This document shows positions 33,112 to 41,474 of a stretch of DNA of 64,000 nt, in pieces. Source of the DNA: Sporosarcina sp. NCCP-2716. Its GTDB lineage: Bacteria; Bacillota; Bacilli; Bacillales_A; Planococcaceae. The notes beneath the pieces are model-generated. The model searched no databases, was not told the DNA's origin, and saw only the letters and a program-made list of their open reading frames with translations. The stretch spans positions 1 through 64,000 of the forward strand of contig NZ_BRCF01000009.1 in the NCBI RefSeq assembly GCF_023707985.1, written 5' to 3'. How positions within the stretch are numbered: the stretch's first letter is position 1; each line of letters begins with the position of its first letter. Both the position numbers and the translations under genes were made by a program.

Positions 33112-34037
33112 TCTATACTGTCACGCTCAATCCGTCACTCGATTATCTGCTCACGCTGGACTCATTTGAACCGGGGGCATTGAACAGGACGCTGTCAGAT
33201 CAATACTTGGCTGGCGGCAAAGGGATCAACGTCGCACAAGTGCTGCACAATCTTGGGACCGCCGTCAGGGCGCTCGGCTTCACAGGAGGTTTCACGGGGC
33301 TGGAGCTGGAACGGCTGCTGCACGAGGCCGGAGTTACGACGGACTTCATCCGCACTGCCGGAAATACGCGGGTCAACGTCAAGCTCCGCGCCGGTGAAGA
33401 GACCGAGGTGAATGCCGCCGGACCATCGCTTTCGCCGGACCAGTTCGAACAGCTGAAAGAGCAGCTCGGGCGTCTCGGTTCAGGCGACACGCTCGTCCTG
33501 TCGGGAAGCGTGCCGACTTCCCTGCCCGGTGATACGTACGAACAGCTGGCGGCAATCTGTGTTGAAACAGGCTGCCGGTTCACCGTCGACGCGGAAGGGG
33601 ATTCCCTGCTGAAGACGCTGCCGTACCGGCCGCTGCTTGTCAAACCGAATCACCATGAACTCGGCGCCATTGTGGGCGCGCAAATCTCAACGCCTGAAGA
33701 GGCTGTGCGCCATGCGCAGAAGTTGCTTGCGCAAGGGGCCGAGCAGGTCATCGTGTCGCTCGCCGGCGCAGGAGCCGTCTACGTGAGCAGGTCGCTGTCA
33801 TTGATGGCCAATGCGCCCGAAGGCACTGTCCGCGGATCTGTCGGTGCCGGGGATTCTATGGTGGCCGGGTTCCTCGCCGCTGTGTCGGCGGGCCGCTCAG
33901 CAGAGGATGCGTTCCGGTTCGCCGTCGCCTCAGGAAGTGCGACCGCATTCTCGGACTGCCTCTGTACAGAAGAACAAGTTCTTTCGCTTTTGCCGCACAT
34001 TTCGGTGACACAGCTTGAAGGAGGGAATGGACAATGA
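33108..34037 (+). CDS. fruK: 1-phosphofructokinase
   Basis: 309 residues, PfkB fold. Phosphorylates fructose 1-phosphate to fructose 1,6-bisphosphate with ATP. Visible motifs: N-terminal TLNPSLDYLL, LAGGKGINVAQVLHNLG, KPNHHELG and the C-terminal catalytic GSVGAGDSMVAGFLA anion-hole motif with the base Asp. Both ends overlap neighbouring genes by four bases (ATGA), so fruR-fruK-fruA are translationally coupled. The ATG at 33108 is preferred over an upstream start at 33090 because it fits the family N-terminus. Confidence 0.94.
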   Translation: MIYTVTLNPSLDYLLTLDSFEPGALNRTLSDQYLAGGKGINVAQVLHNLGTAVRALGFTGGFTGLELERLLHEAGVTTDFIRTAGNTRVNVKLRAGEETEVNAAGPSLSPDQFEQLKEQLGRLGSGDTLVLSGSVPTSLPGDTYEQLAAICVETGCRFTVDAEGDSLLKTLPYRPLLVKPNHHELGAIVGAQISTPEEAVRHAQKLLAQGAEQVIVSLAGAGAVYVSRSLSLMANAPEGTVRGSVGAGDSMVAGFLAAVSAGRSAEDAFRFAVASGSATAFSDCLCTEEQVLSLLPHISVTQLEGGNGQ

Positions 34038-35938
34038 GAATTACAGAATTGCTGACTGCAGACACAATCTTGCTCGACCTGGAAGGGACTGATAAACCGT
34101 CGGTCATCGAGGAATTGACCGGCGTGCTCGACCGTGCCGGAAAACTGGCTGACCCGGCTGCATTCAAGGAAGCGATTTTTGCCCGCGAAGCACAGACGAC
34201 GACCGGGATTGGGGACGGCATTGCCATCCCCCATGCCAAAACGAGCGCTGTCCGAGTGCCGGCGATTGCGTTCGGCCGATCAGAGGCAGGTGCTGAATAC
34301 GAATCTTTCGACGGCAAGCCCGCTCACCTATTCTTCATGATTGCGGCGGAAGACGGCGCCAACAAGATGCACTTGAAAGCGCTTGCCCGCCTGTCGACCC
34401 TGCTCATGAATGAAGAAGTGCGCGCGCAGCTGCTCGCAGCATCCACGAAGGAGGAAGTGCTGGCGCTGATCGATGCGCATGACGAGCCGGACGAAGAACC
34501 GGCTGCTGCAGCATCGGCTGCCGCGCCGGAAACAGATTCTTCAAAACCATTCGTCATCGCTGTCACGGCGTGCCCGACGGGAATTGCCCATACGTATATG
34601 TCCGCGGATTCATTGAAAAACAAAGCGGCCGAGCTCGGCATTCCGTTCAAAGTGGAGACGAACGGCTCGGGCGGTGCGCAGAATATCCTTACTCCCGAAG
34701 AGATCGAACGCGCGACAGCTGTCATCGTTGCAGCCGACACGAACGTGTCGATGGGCCGGTTCGCCGGCAAGCACGTCATCGAAGTGCCCGTGGCAGACGG
34801 CATCCGCAAACCGAAGGAACTGCTCGAGCGAGCTGTCAGGCAGGATGCACCCGTCTACCAAACTGACAAGACCGCATCTTCAGATGAATCCCAGGCAGGC
34901 GGCGGCAAGAAAGGCGTCGGCGCCACGATCTACAAACACCTGATGAGCGGGGTGTCGAACATGCTGCCATTCGTCATCGGCGGCGGAATCCTCATCGCGC
35001 TCGGCTTCCTGTTCGGACCGAACTCGTTCAAACCGGATGATCCGACATACAATTCGTTCGCAGCGGCCTTGAACACGATCGGCGGCGGCAACGCATTCGC
35101 GCTCATGATTCCCGTCCTCGCCGGATTCATCGCCATGAGCATCGCGGACCGTCCCGGCTTCGCACCCGGTATGGTCGGCGGGCTGATGGCCGCCACAAGC
35201 GGCGCCGGTTTCCTCGGCGGGATTATCGCCGGATTCCTCGGCGGCTACCTAGTTGTTGGATTAAAGAAATGGCTCGCGCCGATGCCCGCCTCCCTGAACG
35301 GCATCAAGACGATCCTGCTCTATCCGCTGCTCGGGATTGCGGCGACCGGCCTGATCATGCATTACGTCGTCAACACTCCGTTCAGCGCACTGAATACGGC
35401 GATTTCCTCATGGCTGACAGGCCTCGGAACGGGCAATGCTGTCGCGCTCGGCATCGTCCTCGGCCTGATGATGGCGATCGACATGGGCGGCCCGATCAAC
35501 AAAGCGGCCTACCTGTTCGGCACCGGGCTGATCGCAAGCGGCGTGTACGAACCGATGGCTGCCATCATGGCAGCCGGTATGGTGCCCCCGCTCGCCATTG
35601 CGTTTTCGACGACGTTCTTCCGGCGCAAGTATTCCGTCCAGCAGCGGGAAGCTGGTAAAGTCAATTACATTATGGGCCTGTCCTTCATCACCGAAGGGGC
35701 CATTCCCTTCGCGGCAGCCGATCCGCTCCGCGTCATCCCAGCGGTCATGGTGGGTGCCGGGATCGCCGGCGGCCTGTCGATGGCATTCAACATCGGACTC
35801 CAGGCTCCGCACGGCGGCGTGTTCGTCTTCCCACTCGTCGACGGCAGCTGGCTTCTGTATCTGCTCGCCGTCCTGATCGGGTCGATCGTCTCAGCCGTGC
35901 TGCTCGGATTCCTGAAGAAACCTGTTACCGATGCCTGA
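34034..35938 (+). CDS. fruA: PTS fructose transporter, EIIABC fusion
   Basis: 634 residues with all three domains in one chain. EIIA (1-150) has phosphoacceptor His in GIGDGIAIPHAK; EIIB (about 173-270) has phospho-Cys in AVTACPTGIAHT; EIIC (about 290-630) is the membrane channel with GAIPFAAADP and the NTPFSALN region. It imports fructose and phosphorylates it to fructose 1-phosphate using HPr-phosphate. Ala/Glu-rich linkers separate the domains. It is the last gene of the operon and is followed by a strong terminator. Confidence 0.94.
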   Translation: MRITELLTADTILLDLEGTDKPSVIEELTGVLDRAGKLADPAAFKEAIFAREAQTTTGIGDGIAIPHAKTSAVRVPAIAFGRSEAGAEYESFDGKPAHLFFMIAAEDGANKMHLKALARLSTLLMNEEVRAQLLAASTKEEVLALIDAHDEPDEEPAAAASAAAPETDSSKPFVIAVTACPTGIAHTYMSADSLKNKAAELGIPFKVETNGSGGAQNILTPEEIERATAVIVAADTNVSMGRFAGKHVIEVPVADGIRKPKELLERAVRQDAPVYQTDKTASSDESQAGGGKKGVGATIYKHLMSGVSNMLPFVIGGGILIALGFLFGPNSFKPDDPTYNSFAAALNTIGGGNAFALMIPVLAGFIAMSIADRPGFAPGMVGGLMAATSGAGFLGGIIAGFLGGYLVVGLKKWLAPMPASLNGIKTILLYPLLGIAATGLIMHYVVNTPFSALNTAISSWLTGLGTGNAVALGIVLGLMMAIDMGGPINKAAYLFGTGLIASGVYEPMAAIMAAGMVPPLAIAFSTTFFRRKYSVQQREAGKVNYIMGLSFITEGAIPFAAADPLRVIPAVMVGAGIAGGLSMAFNIGLQAPHGGVFVFPLVDGSWLLYLLAVLIGSIVSAVLLGFLKKPVTDA

Positions 35939-35945
35939 CTTGGCA

Positions 35946-35978
35946 CGAGCCGGCTCCCTCCTGGGGAGCCGGCTTTTT
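35946..35978 (+). terminator. Terminator of the fru operon
   Basis: GAGCCGGCTCCC pairs with GGGGAGCCGGCTT and runs into TTTTTT. Confidence 0.85.
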
Positions 35979-35985
35979 TGGTGGT

Positions 35986-36111
35986 ATCGGCCAGAATGCG
36001 GGCTGAATCGGCCAAATGGAGCGTGGAATCGGACAAATGCGAGGAGTTATCGGCCAGATGGAGCCAACAATCGGCCAGTCAGTTTAATTAATCGGCAAAT
36101 GGAAACGATTC
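35986..36111. repeat. Tandem array of six 21-bp units (core ATCGGCCA)
   Basis: ATCGGCCA or close variants (ATCGGACA, ATCGGCAA) start at 35986, 36007, 36028, 36049, 36070 and 36091, an exact 21-bp period. The remainder of each unit (often AATG or ATGG next) varies. The same core in the opposite orientation forms a second six-unit array at 49811-49936. Confidence 0.9.
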
Positions 36112-36199
36112 GGAACTGTATCAACTCTATCCTGCTCCACACTGGCACCGGAACAAAGCGACAGAAAAATTCAACTTTCACCGATCTTCAAAAAAACTG

Positions 36200-36228
36200 T
36201 TGTGCTGCGGCCGGCCGTCTGATAGGAT
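36200..36228 (+). promoter_or_regulatory. Sigma-A promoter of the PyrR-type leader
   Basis: TTGTGC (36200-36205), a 17-bp spacer and TAGGAT (36223-36228), about 25 bases before the PyrR-binding-loop motif. Confidence 0.5.
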
Positions 36229-36251
36229 GAAAACAATTAAATAGCTCCTTT

Positions 36252-36366
36252 AACACGGTCCAGAGAGGCCGGAAAGGGTACCGGTATGAGAGACAGGTCC
36301 AGCCATGTCTCCTCTGTTTTGCTGCGCGCCGCCCTGACTGCCCTCTTTGGCAGTCAGGGCTTTTTT
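36252..36366 (+). promoter_or_regulatory. PyrR-type transcription attenuator in front of an MFS gene
   Basis: GGTCCAGAGAGGCCGGAAAGG at 36257-36277 matches the PyrR binding loop of Bacillus pyr leaders (TCCAGAGAGGCT...AAG). It is followed after about 55 bases by a perfect 12-bp terminator stem (GCCCTGACTGCC and its complement, 36331-36360) with a TTTTTT tail. This is the layout of pyr operon attenuators: PyrR with UMP bound would favour termination. No pyr gene is adjacent. Confidence 0.8.
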
Positions 36367-36482
36367 CATGCACCACGCACTCTTTTAACCCGCGTCCCGT
36401 GAGACGCAGAAAGAGGATGGCCATCGCACCCGCTGCGGTTCCATTCTTCTGGATATCCACTAACAGGAAGGCGGAACCCCAC

Positions 36483-37739
36483 ATGAACTATCAAAAGAAA
36501 ACAGTCGTCGCTTCAGTCGCCGGCCTCACCCTCGAAGGCATGGACATCATGTTCATCTCCTTCGCCATGACGATGATCATCGCAGACTTCGGCATCGATT
36601 TTGCAACAGGGGGACTGATTTCGTCTGTTACGAACATCGGCATGCTGATCGGCGGCGTCACCTTCGGGATATTGGCCGATAAATTCGGCCGTGTGAAAGT
36701 GTTCACGTACAGCATCCTGCTGTTCGCGCTCGGCACGGCCCTCACCGGTCTTGCGACGAACGTCGAACAGATCTATCTCTACCGCTTCATCGCAGGACTT
36801 GGTGCCGGCGGTGAATACGGAATCGGCATGGCGCTCGTCGCGGAAGCGTGGCCGAAGCACAAGCAGGGCCGCGCTTCGTCGTACGTCAGTGTCGGCGCCC
36901 AGTACGGCGTCATCCTGGCAGCCCTGCTGAGTGCACTCATCCTCCCAGCTTTCGGCTGGCGTGCGCTCTTCTTCGTCGGCATCGTCCCGGTCATCTTCGC
37001 CTTCTTCGTGCGCCGCAACTTGAAAGAGTCACCTGAGTGGCTCGCTGCCCAGCAGGCGAAAAAGTCGGACAATGCGAAGAAGGACGCAGGCAAACTGCGC
37101 CTGCTCGTCAACTCGCCGCGCATTGCATTCACAACTCTTGCACTCGCCGTCATGGCGACAGTCCAGATCGCCGGTTATAACGGCCTGATGATCTGGCTGC
37201 CGTCCATGCTGCAGCAGTCACAAGGACTTTCCGTATCGAGTTCCGCTCTATGGACGATCAGCACAGCAGTCGGCATGATTGCCGGGATGCTGACATTCGG
37301 CCAGATCATGGATCGTCTTGGTGCGAAGAAAGCGTACGGCCTGTTCCTAATCGCTTCAGCGGCTGCAGTGTTCCTCTACAGCTACGCATCCGGCGGCGCG
37401 GGTGTCCTGATCGGCGGCGCCATTGTCGGCTTCTTCTCGAACGGCATGTTCGCCGGGTACGGGGCGCTCATCAGCAGCTTCTACCCGGTGGAAATCCGCA
37501 CGACCGCGACGAACACGATCTTCAACTTCGGCCGCGCAGTCGGCGGCCTGTCGCCGATCCTCGTCGGCTACATCCTGCAGCATTACACGATGACCGCAGC
37601 GATGATCTACCTCGCCATCCTGTTCTGCATCTCGTTCATGTTCATGCTGACGCTGTCCCACGGCGCCAAGAAAGAGAACCAGCCAGGGGACGTCCAGCCG
37701 GGCGAACTGGCCGTCTCGGGTGAACAGACACTTGCATAA
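36483..37739 (+). CDS. MFS transporter under PyrR-type control
   Basis: 418 residues with twelve membrane segments. The loop 2-3 motif GILADKFGRVKV and the RFIAGLGAGGEYGIGMALVAE segment place it in the major facilitator superfamily near the aromatic-acid/proton symporter (AAHS) and sugar-porter branches. TLEGMDIMFISFAM near the N-terminus is AAHS-like. The upstream PyrR attenuator suggests a pyrimidine-related substrate such as orotate, uracil or a nucleoside; that is inference from regulation only. GGAAGG lies about ten bases before the ATG. It is a single-gene unit. Confidence 0.85.
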   Translation: MNYQKKTVVASVAGLTLEGMDIMFISFAMTMIIADFGIDFATGGLISSVTNIGMLIGGVTFGILADKFGRVKVFTYSILLFALGTALTGLATNVEQIYLYRFIAGLGAGGEYGIGMALVAEAWPKHKQGRASSYVSVGAQYGVILAALLSALILPAFGWRALFFVGIVPVIFAFFVRRNLKESPEWLAAQQAKKSDNAKKDAGKLRLLVNSPRIAFTTLALAVMATVQIAGYNGLMIWLPSMLQQSQGLSVSSSALWTISTAVGMIAGMLTFGQIMDRLGAKKAYGLFLIASAAAVFLYSYASGGAGVLIGGAIVGFFSNGMFAGYGALISSFYPVEIRTTATNTIFNFGRAVGGLSPILVGYILQHYTMTAAMIYLAILFCISFMFMLTLSHGAKKENQPGDVQPGELAVSGEQTLA

Positions 37740-37754
37740 CCTTTTCATAATCAG

Positions 37755-37782
37755 AACCGGTGTCCTCGGACATCGGTTTTTT
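37755..37782 (+). terminator. Terminator after the MFS gene
   Basis: AACCGGTGTCC pairs with GGACATCGGTT around a two-base loop, then TTTT. Confidence 0.75.
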
Positions 37783-37890
37783 CGTGCAATGAATTCACAA
37801 ACTATTCCAAACCATTTGTTTACAACTCTCCCATTTAGGGAAGACACTCATAGATTCCATGCTTGCTTGCTTACCAGACAGAGAGAAAGG

Positions 37891-39294
37891 ATGTTGAACG
37901 TATTGGGATTCGTTTCTTTACTGCCGCCGATCATCGCGGTAACATTGGCATTCATCACACGCAACACCATTCTGGCACTGGCAGCTGCCTGCGTCATCGG
38001 GGTGCTGCTGAACGGGGACGGACTTCTCGGATTCCCGGATTTACTGAAGACTTCCCTCGGCAATGAAGACTTTGCCTGGATTTTTCTGCTGGAACTGTTC
38101 ATCGGTGTCCTCATCGCCTTCTTCCAGCGGACCGGTGCCATCGAGAGTTTCGCAGCCATCGCTGGACGCCGGAAACTGACTCGGAAAAAAGTGGAACTGA
38201 GCACGTGGGGACTCGGCATGTTTGTCTTCTTCAGCGATTCGTTCAGCCCTGTTTTTGTCGGCACGACGATGCGCAAGATCACCGACCGCGTCAAGATTTC
38301 ACGCGAAAAGCTCGCCTACATATGTGACTCGACTTCTGCACCGATGGCCGTCATTGTTCCGTTCACCGGATGGGCGGTGTTCATCGCCGGGCTCCTCATG
38401 AGCATGGGGCCGATTCAGAATGAAGTCGACGCCATGGCGGTATTCACAAAATCCATTCCATTCAATTTCTACGCCATTCTTTCCATCCTAATGGTCGGTC
38501 TGATTGCGAGCGGCATCCTGAAAGACTTCGGTCCGATGAAAACCGCGGAAGACCGGGCGCGGAACGAAGGCAAAGTCATCCGCGACGGCTCGAAACCGAT
38601 TGTTTCCAAGGAGCTCACGGACATCCGTCCATACTTCGAGGACCGCACCCTCAGCATCTTCTGGAATTTCTTCATGCCCGTCATTGTCATCATCACCATC
38701 GCGATGGGGACATTCTTCGCAATAGGCACGACGAAAACGATGGAAGCGTTCCTCGCCGCCATCATCCTCCTTGGATTCGCCATGCGGTTCCAGGGCATTC
38801 CGACTTCAGACATTATGGACACCGCCATCAGCGGCATCAAAGGCATCATGCCCGCCGTCATGATCCTCATCTTCGCCTATGCCATAAACGCGCTGAGCGA
38901 ACAGATGGGCACGGCGCAATACTTGGTCAGCATCTCGGAATCATGGCTGAGCCCTGGCCTGCTGCCCGTGCTGACGTTCATCCTGGCCGGCCTGATCTCG
39001 TTTTCGACCGGTTCTTCCTGGGGGACGTACGGCATCATGATTCCGATCGCCGTTCCGGTCGCCATCGAATTTGCGGGCGGCGACATCACCACACTCGTGC
39101 TCGCTACAGTGGCAGCGGTCGCAGGTGGCGGCGTCTTCGGAGACCACTGTTCTCCACTCTCCGACACGACAATTCTCGCTTCGACGGGCGCGGCGGTCGA
39201 TCATATCGATCACGTACGTACGCAGATCCCCTACTGTCTCGTCGTCGGCGGCACCGGAATCGTCATCTACCTCCTCATGGGACTCTTTTTGTAA
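37891..39294 (+). CDS. NhaC-family sodium/proton antiporter-like protein
   Basis: 467 residues, eleven or twelve membrane segments, of the NhaC/ArsB-NhaD-related ion transporter group. Diagnostic segments are FFSDSFSPVFVGTTMRKITDR, FSTGSSWGTYGIMIPIAVPVA and GGGVFGDHCSPLSDTTILAS. Members exchange Na+ for H+ or carry small acids or amino acids; the substrate here is not settled. The start is somewhat uncertain: the ATG at 37891 follows GAGAAAGG with little spacing. It is convergent with speB and shares its terminator. Confidence 0.85.
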   Translation: MLNVLGFVSLLPPIIAVTLAFITRNTILALAAACVIGVLLNGDGLLGFPDLLKTSLGNEDFAWIFLLELFIGVLIAFFQRTGAIESFAAIAGRRKLTRKKVELSTWGLGMFVFFSDSFSPVFVGTTMRKITDRVKISREKLAYICDSTSAPMAVIVPFTGWAVFIAGLLMSMGPIQNEVDAMAVFTKSIPFNFYAILSILMVGLIASGILKDFGPMKTAEDRARNEGKVIRDGSKPIVSKELTDIRPYFEDRTLSIFWNFFMPVIVIITIAMGTFFAIGTTKTMEAFLAAIILLGFAMRFQGIPTSDIMDTAISGIKGIMPAVMILIFAYAINALSEQMGTAQYLVSISESWLSPGLLPVLTFILAGLISFSTGSSWGTYGIMIPIAVPVAIEFAGGDITTLVLATVAAVAGGGVFGDHCSPLSDTTILASTGAAVDHIDHVRTQIPYCLVVGGTGIVIYLLMGLFL

Positions 39295-39296
39295 AT

Positions 39297-39338
39297 GAAA
39301 ACCCGCACGCCACATCGTCGGCAGTGCGGGTTTTCTCG
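39297..39338. terminator. Bidirectional terminator of the NhaC-type and polyamine operons
   Basis: AAAACCCGCAC and GTGCGGGTTTT form a perfect stem with A/T flanks between the convergent genes. Confidence 0.85.
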
Positions 39339-40199
39339 TTATTCACATAGAGTCAGCAGCATTTCGCGAATTGTCTTGCAGGCGGCAGCGGTCGACGCGC
39401 CGGATGGATCATACTGCGGCGACAGTTCGACGACGTCAGCTGCGACGATGTTCGAAAGCTGCTGCAGCTCATCGATCGCTGTCAGCAGCTCACGATACGT
39501 AATGCCTCCCGGTTCGGGTGTCCCGGTTCCCGGAAACACGCCGGGATCGAGCACATCCAAATCGATCGTTACGTAGACAGGCTTGTCTTTCAGCTGCTCA
39601 ACGACCGGTCCGAGTGTCTTCAGCGTGAATTTCTCAAGATGGGTATGCGTTTCCGCCCATTCGAACTCACTCTTCATGCCGGAGCGGATGCCGAACTGAT
39701 AAATCCGGCCGTCGCCGAGGAAGTCATGGCAGCGCCGGATGATGGACGCATGGGACAATGGATCCCCCATATAATCGTCCCGCAGATCGGTATGTGCATC
39801 GATATGGATGACATGCAGATCCGGGTATTTCTCATACGCCGCCCGGATCGCCGGCAGGCTCACTAAATGCTCGCCGCCGATCATCAGGAACTTCTTGCCG
39901 TCCGCGAGCACATCGCGGCTGCAGTCGCCGATTTGCTCCAGCACCCGTTCCGTATTGCCGAACGGCAGCTCGAGATCACCGCCGTCGAACACGCGGGCGT
40001 CTTGGAGGTCTTTATCCAAATAAGGAGAATACGTTTCAAGTCCGTACGAATCGGGCCGGATCGCCTGTCCTGCAAAGCGCGTGCCCGGACGGAAACTGAC
40101 CGTCCCGTCGAACGGAGCGCCGAACAGGACGACCTCTGCTTCCGTGTAAGGAGTCTCACAGCCGATGAATGCGTTCGTGCTGATCATTTTATTCGTCAT
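39339..40199 (-). CDS. speB: Agmatinase
   Basis: 286 residues of the arginase/agmatinase family. Hydrolyses agmatine to putrescine and urea with a two-manganese centre. The metal-ligand motifs are GGEHLVS, HIDAHTDLRDDY and VTIDLDVLDPG. ATG 40199 is chosen for GGGAGGCG upstream; it overlaps the end of speE by 11 bases. It is the last gene of the metK-speA-speD-speE-speB operon, completing the arginine route to putrescine for the spermidine synthase encoded just before it. Confidence 0.93.
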   Translation of the reverse strand: MTNKMISTNAFIGCETPYTEAEVVLFGAPFDGTVSFRPGTRFAGQAIRPDSYGLETYSPYLDKDLQDARVFDGGDLELPFGNTERVLEQIGDCSRDVLADGKKFLMIGGEHLVSLPAIRAAYEKYPDLHVIHIDAHTDLRDDYMGDPLSHASIIRRCHDFLGDGRIYQFGIRSGMKSEFEWAETHTHLEKFTLKTLGPVVEQLKDKPVYVTIDLDVLDPGVFPGTGTPEPGGITYRELLTAIDELQQLSNIVAADVVELSPQYDPSGASTAAACKTIREMLLTLCE

Positions 40200-41043
40200 G
40201 ATCGAGCGCCTCCCGCACATAGGTCGGCAATGCGAATGCTCCTGCATGCAAGTCTGTATTGTAGTATTTCGTCTTCAGTCCGAGTGCATTCCAGGCGTCC
40301 GCATCCGCGTCCTTAAGGGGATCAAGTGCCTTAGAAGCGAACCCGAACAGCCAGTGGCCCGACGGATAAGTCGGCATGTGATATTGATACACACGCGCGA
40401 TCGGGAAGATGTCACGGATCTTTCTGCGCGCTTTCTTCATGTTTTCCGCATACTCTTCGAAGTACGGGGACTCATGCTGGTTGATCAAAATTCCTTTATC
40501 GTTCAGCACACGGTAACATTCCTTGTAGAAAGCCGTCGTGAACAGCCCTTCGCCGACCGAGACCGGATCCGTCGAGTCGACGAGGATGAGATCGAACGAA
40601 GCGTCGGGTGCGTTTTGCACATAGGCCAATCCGTCGCCGAAAGCAAGCTCCATTCGCGGATCCTCTTCCACGCCGCTTGCTGTCACCGGCAAGTACTGCT
40701 GGCAGAGGCGGAACACCCGCTCATCGATCTCTGCCAGAACGACACGCTCGACACCCGGATAACGGAGCACTTCACGTGCCGTCCCGCCGTCGCCCCCGCC
40801 GATGACAAGGACATTTTTAATGGCCGGATTTGTCGCGAACGCCGGATGGACAATCATATCATGGTAGATGAATTCGTCTTTTTCGTTGACCATCATCAGG
40901 CCGTCCAGCGCGAAGAACGTGCCGAATTCGTCTCCTTTGTAGAAGTCGATCTGCTGGAACGGAGATTTCTCGCTATGCAGGTGCTCCTCATAGCCGACGG
41001 AGAACTTGCAGTCGAGGCTCCATTGTTCGGTATACCAGCTCAT
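40189..41043 (-). CDS. speE: Spermidine synthase
   Basis: 284 residues, the short bacterial aminopropyltransferase. Transfers the aminopropyl group of decarboxylated SAM to putrescine, releasing methylthioadenosine. Motifs: YHDMIVHPAF, VLVIGGGDGGTAREVLRY (nucleotide-binding glycine loop), LAEIDERV and LILVDSTDPVSVGEGLF with the catalytic Asp. The start overlaps the speD stop by four bases. All of its substrates come from enzymes of the same operon. Confidence 0.95.
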   Translation of the reverse strand: MSWYTEQWSLDCKFSVGYEEHLHSEKSPFQQIDFYKGDEFGTFFALDGLMMVNEKDEFIYHDMIVHPAFATNPAIKNVLVIGGGDGGTAREVLRYPGVERVVLAEIDERVFRLCQQYLPVTASGVEEDPRMELAFGDGLAYVQNAPDASFDLILVDSTDPVSVGEGLFTTAFYKECYRVLNDKGILINQHESPYFEEYAENMKKARRKIRDIFPIARVYQYHMPTYPSGHWLFGFASKALDPLKDADADAWNALGLKTKYYNTDLHAGAFALPTYVREALDHDE

Positions 41044-41474
41044 GAGTTGGCACCTGCCAATGCCGGCTTCACGGTGACCTGCTCGATGTCACGCGCAGCG
41101 AACTGCTTGATCTTCTCGACCATTCCGCGCGGCACTTCGAACGATTCGGTCTTGGTCGCCTGTAACTTCTCTTCCAAGTATTCCGCAGCTTTCCACGGAC
41201 TGACGGAATCGCCGCACGTATACACATCGACCGATGCAAAACCGTATTCCGGCCACGTGTGAATCGTCAGGTGGGATTCCGCGATGATGACCGCGCCCGA
41301 GACACCATACGGATTGAAATGATGGAACACGGACTCCACGATCGTGGCTCCGGAATAATCCGCCGCTTCCTTCATGAACTGCTCAATCACCTTGTTGTTT
41401 TCGATAATCTCACTCGGGCATCCATAATATTCAATCAGTACGTGGCGGCCAAGCGCCGATAATTCCAAACTCAT
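41040..41474 (-). CDS. speD: S-adenosylmethionine decarboxylase proenzyme (class 1B)
   Basis: 144 residues. Pyruvoyl enzyme that decarboxylates SAM to the aminopropyl donor. Self-cleavage occurs before the Ser in ESHLTIHTWPEYGFASVDVYTCG (around residues 66-88), generating the pyruvoyl cofactor; the catalytic His and Cys are present. The short length is typical of the Bacillus-type enzyme, slightly extended at the C-terminus. The start overlaps the speA stop by four bases and the stop overlaps the speE start by four, so translation is tightly coupled. Confidence 0.95.
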   Translation of the reverse strand: MSLELSALGRHVLIEYYGCPSEIIENNKVIEQFMKEAADYSGATIVESVFHHFNPYGVSGAVIIAESHLTIHTWPEYGFASVDVYTCGDSVSPWKAAEYLEEKLQATKTESFEVPRGMVEKIKQFAARDIEQVTVKPALAGANS

